Shown: in pieces, positions 7,313-13,603 of the stretch
How positions within the stretch are numbered: position 1 is the stretch's first letter
How the letters are laid out: each line of letters starts with the position of its first letter
DNA from: Nanosynbacter sp963540705
GTDB lineage: Bacteria > Patescibacteriota > Saccharimonadia > Saccharimonadales > Saccharimonadaceae
NCBI GenBank assembly: GCA_963540705.1
Contig: CAUTQX010000016.1
Span: forward strand, 1-15,559
DNA: 15,559 bases
Direction of reading: 5' to 3'
Notes under the pieces: generated by a model
The model's database searches: none
What the model was told of the DNA's origin: nothing
Seen by the model: the letters and a program-made list of their open reading frames with translations, nothing else
Made by a program: the position numbers and the translations under genes

Positions 7313-8011
7313 ATGATTGAACTTAAGAATGTGACGAAAATTTACGGTAAAAAGAAAAATCAATTTGTGGCGCTAAGTGATGTGAGTTTGCGAATCCCAA
7401 CAGGTGTGAGTGTGGCAATCTTGGGTAAATCCGGCTCGGGAAAATCGACGCTAATGCACGCAATTTCTGGCTTGGATCGACCGCAGAAAGGTCAAGTGAT
7501 TATTGACGGTCAAGATATTCTGAAATTGAAACAGAAACAGGTCGATGAATTCAGAGCAAAGAAAATAGGTTTTATTTTCCAGAGTTTCTTTGTTCAGGGC
7601 AATGAAAGCGTGGCGGATAATGTGAGCTTGCCACTGGAAATTGTGAAAATGCCAAGGGGCTTGAGGGAAAGTAAGATTAATGAGGCGCTGAAGGCGGTGG
7701 ACTTGTACGAGAAACGTAAGAATCGTGCGAAGGATTTGTCGGGCGGTCAGAAGCAGCGTTTGGCGATTGCGCGGGCAATTGTCGGCAATCCTCAGATTAT
7801 TTTTGCGGATGAACCTACGGGAAATTTGGATAGCGAAACTGGCGCGAAGGTGGAAGAATTGCTGTTCAATTACAACAAGCAAGAAGGCGCAACGCTGATT
7901 ATCGTGACACACGACGTTGATTTGGCTAAGAAATGCGATTATCAAATCCTGATCAAAGACGGCAAAATTAAGGGTTCTAATATACCGAAAGAAGGTAAAA
8001 GTGGACGTTGA
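7313..8011 (+). CDS. ABC transporter ATP-binding protein, MacB/LolD type
   Basis: This is the ATPase partner of the permease upstream. All motifs are intact in 232 residues: Walker A GKSGSGKST (38-46), Q-loop Q90, signature LSGGQKQR (142-149), Walker B IIFADEP with D166 and E167, and switch histidine H200 in IVTHD. The length and the DEPTGNLDSETG stretch are typical of the LolD/MacB/FtsE group. AGGAG (7301-7305) overlaps the stop codon of the permease and lies 7 bases before the ATG, so translation is probably coupled. The gene ends in a tandem TGA-TAG (8009-8014). Its last 11 bases overlap the start of the PadR gene. Confidence 0.95.
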   Translation: MIELKNVTKIYGKKKNQFVALSDVSLRIPTGVSVAILGKSGSGKSTLMHAISGLDRPQKGQVIIDGQDILKLKQKQVDEFRAKKIGFIFQSFFVQGNESVADNVSLPLEIVKMPRGLRESKINEALKAVDLYEKRKNRAKDLSGGQKQRLAIARAIVGNPQIIFADEPTGNLDSETGAKVEELLFNYNKQEGATLIIVTHDVDLAKKCDYQILIKDGKIKGSNIPKEGKSGR

Positions 8012-8345
8012 TAGCTATGCGGAAAGCTTGGCGGTCCAATTGCGAAAAGGATTTTTGGTTTATTGCGTTTTACTGGTTTGTTCTAATAAAGCGCAGTACG
8101 CCGGCGATATCGTTAAGCAATTGAACGATTCGGATTTAACTGTGGTCGAAGGTACGATTTATCCGCTACTGAATAGATTACAGAAGGACGGATATTTGCA
8201 GCACGAATGGCAGGAAAGCGAGCAAGGTCCGCCACGAAAATATTATTCATTGACAAATCACGGCGATCAATTGATTCACGAGCTTAAAGATCGCATGAAT
8301 ATGTTGAATAATTCACTTGATAAATTAGAGAAAGGGATAAAATAA
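8001..8345 (+). CDS. PadR family transcriptional regulator
   Basis: A 114-residue winged-helix repressor. The PadR hallmark EGTIYPLLNRLQKDGYL (about 50-66) is the recognition helix and start of the wing, and GPPRKYYSLTNHG (about 76-88) is the conserved wing. A short C-terminal helix (about 90-114) suits dimerisation, as in the small PadR-s2 subgroup. The start is GTG 8001 with GAAGG (7991-7995) 5 bases upstream, inside the ATPase gene. PadR proteins often repress neighbouring efflux or ABC genes and release DNA on binding a small hydrophobic compound. The best candidate operator is the palindrome cluster at 5945-5992. Autoregulation of the operon is inferred, not shown. Confidence 0.92.
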   Translation: MDVDSYAESLAVQLRKGFLVYCVLLVCSNKAQYAGDIVKQLNDSDLTVVEGTIYPLLNRLQKDGYLQHEWQESEQGPPRKYYSLTNHGDQLIHELKDRMNMLNNSLDKLEKGIK

Positions 8346-9622
8346 TGAAGGAAATAACCAGAATTCACCTGGCAAAAACGGCGTTTAGTGTGGAAATCGA
8401 CGCTAAGAAATCGCTAGAAAAATATCTTAATTCGATTCAGAAAAATATGCACGCCGACGCGGAAGCGATGAGGGAAATTGAGGCGCGAATGGTTGAAATC
8501 TTGGCTGAGCGTGGCGTAATGAAAGAAGGTGTTATTAGCGACGATGACGTTTCGGCGATTAAAAATCAAATGGGTGAGCCGCGTGATTTTTCTGATGGTA
8601 GCGATGATTTAACAGATGAATTGGTAGACGCTGGCGAAAAGCCAGAAAAGCAATTGATGCGCGACACTGATAGAGCTGTCATTGGTGGCGTGTGTGCGGG
8701 AATAGCGGCGTACTTTAATATTAATCCATTGTGGGTGCGACTAATTGCAATTATCTCGCCGTTCGTGACATTCGGTACAATGGTGCTAATCTACCTCGTA
8801 ATGTGGGTATCAATGCCGCCAGCAAAAACCGCATCGGACAAATTACGAATGCGCGGGAAGCCAGTAACTTTGGCTGCGCTTAAGAAAAGTTCTGCTGATG
8901 AAAATTCAACTATGCCTGTCGGGAAAACTCCAATTGCGAAATTTTTCCAATATTTTGTCGGCGTTATGGTGCTATTTACGACGCTAGCGGTGTTGTTTGG
9001 GCTGATTGTTGGCGGAGCGTTTGGTGTTTCCTTGGTTAATATGCTTGGTGGTTTGGGCATGCAAATGTGGGCGTGGGGAGTGTGGATTTCCTTGGCAATT
9101 GGCGGAATTGCGACGGTTATATTTGGCGCAATTGTAACGCGTAGCATATTCGCTTGGAAGATTAATCGAATGTCTGTAATTACGATGATCGTGGCGGCGT
9201 CCGTTGTTTTCATGAGTTTGGCAAGCGCCGCAATATTTAGCGCTCACGCTGGCTTGGAATATGCGCGTGAATCGCAGCAACTCACGAAGAAAGTAAATAT
9301 AGATATTCCAGACACAACGAACGCCAATTCAATTTTTATCGATATGCCAGTAGGGAATGTTTCGCGAATAAATTCTGACAAATTTAAGGTGGAAGCGGAG
9401 TTTGTGGATTTGCCGAAAGCCAATAAGCCAGAAATTAACGTGCGTCGTGATGGTGATAAAATCGTACTGTCTGTTTCTGAGAAGTGTAACGCGATATTCT
9501 TTGATGGTTGCTTGAAGTTTTATAAGCCGATAACTGGCTTGAAAATTTATGCTCCTGCGGGCGTGAACGTTAGCGGTTTGTTCTATCAAAACTCGATTGA
9601 AGCAGAAAATTCCGAATCTTAA
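8345..9622 (+). CDS. PspC-domain multi-pass membrane protein
   Basis: The start ATG overlaps the last base of the PadR stop codon (TAATG), with AAAGGGA (8331-8337) ahead, so translation is coupled. The N-terminal 85 residues form a soluble alpha/beta part of the type seen before PspC domains in Bacteroidetes and CPR proteins (IEARMVEILAERGV, then MGEPRDF). Residues about 103-160 are a PspC domain (RDTDRAVIGGVCAGIAAYF, then LIYLVMWVSMP). Three more hydrophobic segments follow (about 200-228, 235-262, 275-298). A C-terminal extracytoplasmic beta-rich part (about 300-425) resembles adhesin-like DUF4097 repeats. PspC proteins sense or respond to envelope stress. The last residues look cut short. 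The next frame continues with a protein-like stretch to TGA 9669-9671, so a frameshift or recent truncation is possible. Confidence 0.85.
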   Translation: MKEITRIHLAKTAFSVEIDAKKSLEKYLNSIQKNMHADAEAMREIEARMVEILAERGVMKEGVISDDDVSAIKNQMGEPRDFSDGSDDLTDELVDAGEKPEKQLMRDTDRAVIGGVCAGIAAYFNINPLWVRLIAIISPFVTFGTMVLIYLVMWVSMPPAKTASDKLRMRGKPVTLAALKKSSADENSTMPVGKTPIAKFFQYFVGVMVLFTTLAVLFGLIVGGAFGVSLVNMLGGLGMQMWAWGVWISLAIGGIATVIFGAIVTRSIFAWKINRMSVITMIVAASVVFMSLASAAIFSAHAGLEYARESQQLTKKVNIDIPDTTNANSIFIDMPVGNVSRINSDKFKVEAEFVDLPKANKPEINVRRDGDKIVLSVSEKCNAIFFDGCLKFYKPITGLKIYAPAGVNVSGLFYQNSIEAENSES

Positions 9623-9632
9623 GCTCACGCAT

Positions 9633-9661
9633 TTGAATGATTTTACCGCTAATGCTACACT
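9633..9661 (+). promoter_or_regulatory. Promoter upstream of uppP
   Basis: TTGAAT (9633-9638) is followed after 17 bases by TACACT (9656-9661) with an upstream TG (TGCTACACT, extended -10). The predicted start at about 9668 coincides with an ATG of a 5-codon micro-ORF. This suggests uppP can be transcribed apart from the PadR operon, although no terminator separates them. Confidence 0.5.
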
Positions 9662-9667
9662 TGAAGG

Positions 9668-9685
9668 ATGAAAGGTAATTTTTAG
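9668..9685 (+). CDS. Putative leaderless micro-ORF before uppP (MKGNF)
   Basis: The ATG at the predicted transcription start opens a 5-codon frame closed by TAG at 9683-9685, 2 bases before the GTG start of uppP. Its AAAGG codons also serve as the nearest Shine-Dalgarno-like sequence for uppP. Translation of so short a frame is speculative. Confidence 0.2.
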   Translation: MKGNF

Positions 9686-9687
9686 AC

Positions 9688-10527
9688 GTGGCTTGGTGGC
9701 AGGCAATTATTCTCGGCGTAATTGAGGGAATTACGGAATTCTTACCGATTTCTTCGACTGGGCATCTGACAATTGCTGAGAAGTTGTTGGGTATGCGAAT
9801 TGACGATCCGAGCGTCGTGGCTTTTACTGCGGTGATTCAGATCGGAGCAATTTTGGCGGCGGTGATTTATTTCTGGAGTGATATTTGGCGAATCTTGCAG
9901 GCTTGGTGGCGCGGTTTGTGGTGGAAGCGGGCGCGTCGAAAGTTTGATTATAAATACGGCTGGGCAATTATTATCGGCTCAATTCCTATTGCGATTGTCG
10001 GCTTGTTATTCAAGCATGAAGTAGAAACGGTTCTTCGTAGTTTATGGTTTGTGGCATTCGGGTTGATTGGGTGGAGCGTTGTTATGTGGCTAGCCGATAA
10101 TCGTGCGGTGAATAATAAGCGCGGTGAAACCGAAACGAGCTGGAAAGACACTCTGGCGATTGGCGCGGGGCAATGCTTATCGCTCATTCCTGGAGTTAGT
10201 CGCTCTGGCGCAACAATTTCAGTCGGTTTATTCCGTGGATTTGACCGCGTGTCGGTTACGAAATTAAGTTTCTTCTTGGGTATTCCAGCACTAGTCGCGG
10301 CAGGGCTATTGGAAGTCGCTACCAAATATAAACACATCTCTGGTGGCGTCGGTTGGACTTCGACTATAATCGCTACGGTAATTTCATTCGGTGTTGGCTA
10401 TTTGGCCGTGTCGTGGTTATTGAAGTTTATTCAGAGTAATAATTTCCAATCGTTTATAATTTATCGATTTGTCCTGGGGCTGTTTTTGTTGGTTATGCTT
10501 AGTATGGGAATTATTTCTCACGTTTAA
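9688..10527 (+). CDS. uppP: Undecaprenyl-diphosphate phosphatase (BacA/UppP)
   Basis: An integral membrane enzyme that removes a phosphate from undecaprenyl diphosphate. This regenerates the lipid carrier for peptidoglycan and other wall polymers, and overproduction gives bacitracin resistance. The 279 residues are of normal length and strongly hydrophobic, with about eight membrane segments. The two catalytic signatures are intact: GVIEGITEFLPISSTGHL (10-27, with E13, E17, S23 and H26) and IPGVSRSGATI (167-177, with R172). The start is GTG 9688. AAAGG (9671-9675) lies 12 bases upstream, a rather long spacing. A tandem TAATAA closes the gene. Its place just after a PadR-ABC-PspC operon suggests an envelope-stress or antibiotic-response context, although uppP is also essential housekeeping. 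Confidence 0.95.
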   Translation: MAWWQAIILGVIEGITEFLPISSTGHLTIAEKLLGMRIDDPSVVAFTAVIQIGAILAAVIYFWSDIWRILQAWWRGLWWKRARRKFDYKYGWAIIIGSIPIAIVGLLFKHEVETVLRSLWFVAFGLIGWSVVMWLADNRAVNNKRGETETSWKDTLAIGAGQCLSLIPGVSRSGATISVGLFRGFDRVSVTKLSFFLGIPALVAAGLLEVATKYKHISGGVGWTSTIIATVISFGVGYLAVSWLLKFIQSNNFQSFIIYRFVLGLFLLVMLSMGIISHV

Positions 10528-10535
10528 TAAAAAAT

Positions 10536-10544
10536 TGTGGATAA
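10536..10544 (-). promoter_or_regulatory. Perfect DnaA box
   Basis: On the minus strand this reads TTATCCACA, the exact high-affinity DnaA box of Escherichia coli and a match to the bacterial consensus. It is intergenic, just upstream of the -35 of the collagen-like gene. A single box is not an origin. It may be a regulatory DnaA site or chance. Confidence 0.4.
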
Positions 10545-10559
10545 AGAGTAAAAAATAGC

Positions 10560-10588
10560 TTGATTTTTAAATTAAATGCGTGTAGAAT
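10560..10588 (+). promoter_or_regulatory. Promoter of the collagen-like gene
   Basis: TTGATT (10560-10565) and TAGAAT (10583-10588) are separated by exactly 17 bases. Predicted start near 10595 gives a leader of about 38 bases that ends with a run of five G (10619-10623) 9 bases before the ATG, which can act as a Shine-Dalgarno. Confidence 0.65.
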
Positions 10589-10632
10589 GATAAAGCATAA
10601 GTAGTTTAAAAACGATTTGGGGGTTGTTTTTG

Positions 10633-11826
10633 ATGGAAGAAACAAACAATAGGAAACCGGCATCAAAGGCATTTGTCTTGAGTCTGTTTACTATAACAAT
10701 AATATTAATATTGCTACTATTTTTTATCTTTTGTAAGATGATGCCGCGTGGCGGTTTTGACATAGATTCTATATCTGTTCGTCAGGACTCAGGCGAGATT
10801 CAGTATCAATATTCAGGCGGCGATTGGAAGAAAATCATATCTCTTGATGAGCTTCGCGGCAAAGACGGTCGTAGTATTGAAGTCCAAAAAGGCTCTTTGT
10901 ATATTCAGTGGCGATACACTGGCGACTCAGAGTGGAAGAATGTCATAGCATATTCTGACCTACTTAAGGGCCAGAATGGTCAAGACGGCAAGGATGGTAA
11001 GGACGGTCGAAACGGCATTAACGGCCAAAACGGTCAAAACGGCAAGGATGGTAAAGACGGCCGCAACGGAGTTAATGGTGCTACAGGGGCTACCGGTGCG
11101 ACTGGTGCTACAGGAGCGGCTGGCCAAAATGCTACAATTTCTGTGACTAATAGCACTCAGCCTTGCTCGACTGGATTGACTATTACCGGAAATGGTACAA
11201 GTAACCTAGGTTTGCAATTTACAGGTAAGAATCTTCCTGCGGGTGGTAAAACAAATCAAGTGCTCGGTAAGAAAACTGATAATGACTGTGACGTAGAATG
11301 GAAAGATACGTACGAAATTCGCGGAACTGGTATGCCTGAGTATAGAGTTAAGGCTAGTGTTGGTACGTATTATACTGATACAGCTGCTACAAACGGTGCC
11401 ATTCGCTGGATTAAAGCTAGTGGTAGTGATAAAAGAGGCTGGAAGGTTGTATACGGCGACACTGGCTGGAGAAGTGTTCCTCAGATTCTCTCAACATCTA
11501 TGAAAGCCAGCGTAGTTAAGGTTCGACGAATCAACAATACTGTTTATCTGTACGCGGCTCTTACGGGCTGGGCGTATAACTGGAATGGTGGTGGTACAGG
11601 TACATTGCCAGATGGACTACGCCCTAGTGACCAGATGCAAGGTCCTTCTGCTGGACGACATGGTAATTCGTATTTGACTTGGATCGTTCAAACTAATGGG
11701 CAGATTAATGCTGAAGCAGCTAGTGCTCAGAATCCAACACCAACACTCCCTCCGATCGTTAGCGTATCGTATGTGCCAAACGACAATGAGCCATGGCCAA
11801 CAACGTTACCTGGCACAGCTATGTAA
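10633..11826 (+). CDS. Membrane-anchored collagen-like protein with phage-fibre-like C-terminus
   Basis: From ATG 10633 the product has 397 residues. A TTG at 10624 is an in-frame alternative that would overlap no ribosome site. A single hydrophobic helix (14-34) without a cleavage site suggests N-in anchoring with the rest outside. Two tandem beta repeats of the form Y/W-x-Y-x-G-D-x-x-W-K-x-I/V-I-x-x-x-x-L follow (56-76 and 91-113). Next is an uninterrupted collagen stalk of 18 Gly-X-Y triplets (113-166), with K/D/N-rich then GAT-rich triplets. The rest (167-397) is beta-rich. PAGGKTNQVLGKKTDNDCDV (202-221) and WKVVYGDTGWR (270-280) resemble tail-fibre and minor structural proteins of phages, and LPDGLRP (325-331) is also fibre-like. 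Proteins built this way usually bind surfaces. It is monocistronic. A host-attachment adhesin is my inference. Confidence 0.8.
   Translation: MEETNNRKPASKAFVLSLFTITIILILLLFFIFCKMMPRGGFDIDSISVRQDSGEIQYQYSGGDWKKIISLDELRGKDGRSIEVQKGSLYIQWRYTGDSEWKNVIAYSDLLKGQNGQDGKDGKDGRNGINGQNGQNGKDGKDGRNGVNGATGATGATGATGAAGQNATISVTNSTQPCSTGLTITGNGTSNLGLQFTGKNLPAGGKTNQVLGKKTDNDCDVEWKDTYEIRGTGMPEYRVKASVGTYYTDTAATNGAIRWIKASGSDKRGWKVVYGDTGWRSVPQILSTSMKASVVKVRRINNTVYLYAALTGWAYNWNGGGTGTLPDGLRPSDQMQGPSAGRHGNSYLTWIVQTNGQINAEAASAQNPTPTLPPIVSVSYVPNDNEPWPTTLPGTAM
10969..11076 (+). repeat. Tandem duplication of a 54-base collagen-coding unit
   Basis: Two 54-base units (10969-11022 and 11023-11076) encode almost the same 18 residues: six triplets, GQN-GQ(D/N)-GKD-GKD-GRN-G(I/V)N. 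Differences are mostly third-base changes, so the duplication is not very recent or is under protein-level selection. Four GAT triplets, then GAA and GQN, follow (11077-11130). Confidence 0.85.
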
Positions 11827-11847
11827 GTAAATTATCTACACTTATCT

Positions 11848-11880
11848 AAAGCCCCGTCTGTTAAATCCGGCGGGGTTTAT
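11848..11880 (+). terminator. Rho-independent terminator after the collagen-like gene
   Basis: CCCCG (11852-11856) pairs with CGGGG (11871-11875) across a 14-base loop. The stem is extended by a G-U pair and A-T pairs, and a T-rich tract (TTTATTTAT) follows from 11876. It lies 25 bases after the stop codon and separates this gene from serS. Confidence 0.8.
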
Positions 11881-11892
11881 TTATATATAGTC

Positions 11893-11898
11893 TATGTT
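11893..11898 (+). promoter_or_regulatory. Weak -10 candidate for serS
   Basis: TATGTT ends 8 bases before the serS ATG and would give a leaderless or near-leaderless mRNA, as for lysS. A terminator just upstream means serS needs its own promoter in this 26-base gap. The hexamer match is modest and no -35 is seen. The AT-rich TATATATAG at 11882-11890 is an alternative. Confidence 0.35.
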
Positions 11899-11906
11899 GT
11901 TGAGAC

Positions 11907-13148
11907 ATGTTAGACATTAAGTTCATCCGAGAAAATGCCGATTTGGTGCAAAAGTCGGCAAACGATAAAGGCTATAAAGTTGATATTGCGGCATTGTTGC
12001 AATTAGACGATGAGCGTCGCGATTTGCAGAAGCAAGTCGAAGCTTTGCGCGAGCAGCGTAACGCAATTTCAGCAAAAATGAAAGGCGGCCGGCCAGACCA
12101 AGAACTGATCGACCAGGGCAAACAATTGAAAGTTGAGCTGGCAGAGCGTGAGAGCTATTTGAAGTCGACCGAGGAAAAAGTTGTGGCAATTCTTAAAAAC
12201 GTCCCGAATATCACTTTTGACGACGTGCCTCTGGGTGGCGAAGAAGATTCTGTTGAAGTAAAAGTTTATGGCGATTGTAAAACTGGCGCAAAAGACCATT
12301 TGGATTACGCTGTAAGCCGCGGCTGGGTGGACTTTGAGCGCGGCGCTAAGGTGGCTGGTGCAAAGTTTTATTATTTGAAGGGTGATTTGGCTTTGCTGGA
12401 AAATGCCGTAACTCAATTTGCCTTGGATTACGTAACAAAGCAAGGCTTCACATTTATGACCGTGCCGCATATGGTCAATTTGCGAACAGCTGAGGGCGCA
12501 GGTTTTACTCCGAAGGGCGAAGGTAGCAATGAATATGTAGTTGAGGGCGAAGATTTGACGCTAATTGGTACGGCGGAAATGCCATTAACCGGCTATCATG
12601 CGGACGAAATTTTGGACGAAAAAGATTTGCCATTGCTATACGCTGGATATAGTCCTTGTTATCGAAAAGAGGCGGGAACATACGGCAAGCACACGCGTGG
12701 TCTGTTCCGAGTTCACCAATTTAATAAACTGGAAATGTACGCGTTTTGTTTGCCTGAGCAATCTAAAGAGATTCATGAGAAAATTCTTAGCGTTGAAGAG
12801 GCGCTTTGGCAACAAATTGGGATTTCTTATCATGTGGTGAATATTGCGGCGGGCGATTTGGGTGCGCCGGCTGCGAAGAAGTACGACATTGAATATTGGT
12901 CGCCAGTTGACCAAACTTATCGCGAGTTGACGAGTTGCTCAAATTGTACTGATTATCAAGCTCGTGGTTTGAACATTCGAGTCAGGCGAGAAAATGGCAC
13001 GATTGAATCTGTTCATACATTGAATGGAACTGCGGTGTCGCTGGCTCGCTCATTGGTAGTGATTTTGGAGAATTTCCAGAATCCAGATGGAACTTTAACT
13101 GTCCCTGAAGTACTTCGTCCATATATGAATGGCCGTGACGTGATATAA
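11907..13148 (+). CDS. serS: Seryl-tRNA synthetase
   Basis: A class II synthetase that charges tRNA-Ser and tRNA-Sec. Its 413 residues are of standard length. Residues 1-105 form the long antiparallel coiled-coil arm that grips the tRNA variable arm (MLDIKFIRENADLVQKS at the start, then charged heptads). The catalytic core holds TAEMPL (222-227, serine-binding TxE), motif 2 CYRKEAGTYGKHTRGLFRVH (251-270) with R253 and E255, and the motif 3 region LNGTAVSLARSLVVILENFQ near 372-391. The usual LNGSGLAVGR is changed to LNGTAVSLAR, a conservative variant in which the arginine is kept. No Shine-Dalgarno precedes the ATG. The stop codon overlaps the promoter of the next gene. Confidence 0.95.
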   Translation: MLDIKFIRENADLVQKSANDKGYKVDIAALLQLDDERRDLQKQVEALREQRNAISAKMKGGRPDQELIDQGKQLKVELAERESYLKSTEEKVVAILKNVPNITFDDVPLGGEEDSVEVKVYGDCKTGAKDHLDYAVSRGWVDFERGAKVAGAKFYYLKGDLALLENAVTQFALDYVTKQGFTFMTVPHMVNLRTAEGAGFTPKGEGSNEYVVEGEDLTLIGTAEMPLTGYHADEILDEKDLPLLYAGYSPCYRKEAGTYGKHTRGLFRVHQFNKLEMYAFCLPEQSKEIHEKILSVEEALWQQIGISYHVVNIAAGDLGAPAAKKYDIEYWSPVDQTYRELTSCSNCTDYQARGLNIRVRRENGTIESVHTLNGTAVSLARSLVVILENFQNPDGTLTVPEVLRPYMNGRDVI

Positions 13149-13149
13149 T
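13141..13149 (+). promoter_or_regulatory. Extended -10 promoter of hpf, overlapping the serS stop
   Basis: TGATATAAT (13141-13149) is an extended -10 that includes the serS stop codon. Transcription should start near 13156, giving a leader of about 22 bases with the strong Shine-Dalgarno AGGAGG at 13168-13173. This lets the hibernation factor be expressed independently of serS. Confidence 0.6.
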
Positions 13150-13177
13150 AAGAGCGTATTAGTTAGTAGGAGGAAAA

Positions 13178-13549
13178 ATGATTAAGGATATTACAATTAC
13201 TGGCGTTAAATATGAGCTGAACGCTACAACAAAAAAATACGTTGAGCGAAAAATTGGTTCGTTGGGAAAATACTTGCCACGCCACGCGCGAAAAAGTGCA
13301 TCTGCAGACGTTAAGATTAAGCAAATCGATAATCCTGGCGGCAACAAATATGAGGTTGAAGTTATTATCAACGTGCCGGATAAGAAGATTGTAGCTAAGG
13401 ATTCAACCATGAACGTTTTGGCGGCAATCGACATCGTTGAAGCTAGGTTGAATGGTCAAGTTCGTAAGTATAAAGACGATGTGCTAGCTCACGTTGGCGG
13501 AAGTCGCGGAGTTTTGGCGAAGCTAAAGCAAACTTTCGGTCGAAAATAA
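13178..13549 (+). CDS. hpf: Ribosome hibernation promoting factor, short form (HPF/RaiA family)
   Basis: HPF/RaiA proteins bind the 30S decoding region and inactivate or protect ribosomes in slow growth. The 123-residue protein covers one S30AE domain (about 1-105) with the beta-alpha-beta-beta-beta-alpha pattern. It opens with IKDITITGVKYELNATTKKY, contains the strand KYEVEVIINVPD, and ends in a helix with MNVLAAIDIVEARLNGQVRK. It lacks the C-terminal dimerisation domain of long HPF, so it is a short-form member. The tail (GSRGVLAKLKQTFGRK) is basic. Shine-Dalgarno AGGAGG (13168-13173) lies 4 bases before the ATG. The gene ends just before a strong terminator. Whether it acts like HPF (100S dimers) or YfiA cannot be told from sequence. 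Confidence 0.9.
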   Translation: MIKDITITGVKYELNATTKKYVERKIGSLGKYLPRHARKSASADVKIKQIDNPGGNKYEVEVIINVPDKKIVAKDSTMNVLAAIDIVEARLNGQVRKYKDDVLAHVGGSRGVLAKLKQTFGRK

Positions 13550-13570
13550 TTGGTAGATGAAATTAGCAGG

Positions 13571-13603
13571 AAAGCGTCCATATTCTGGGCGCTTTTTCTT
13601 TTC
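13571..13603 (+). terminator. Rho-independent terminator after hpf
   Basis: AAAGCGTCC (13571-13579) pairs with GGGCGCTTT (13587-13595), 9 bp with one T-G wobble, around a 7-base loop. A T-rich tract (TTTTTCTTTTC) follows at once. It ends the serS-hpf region and precedes the secA promoter by about 20 bases. Confidence 0.88.

Noticed and set aside
7451..7945. Long open frame on the minus strand across the ATPase gene (164 codons)
   Set aside because: It is antisense to an intact, highly conserved ATPase and has no recognisable protein features.
10969..11130. Collagen-coding repeats as a CRISPR or other nucleic-acid repeat array
   Set aside because: The period is in-frame Gly-X-Y triplets with no unique spacers, so they are protein repeats.
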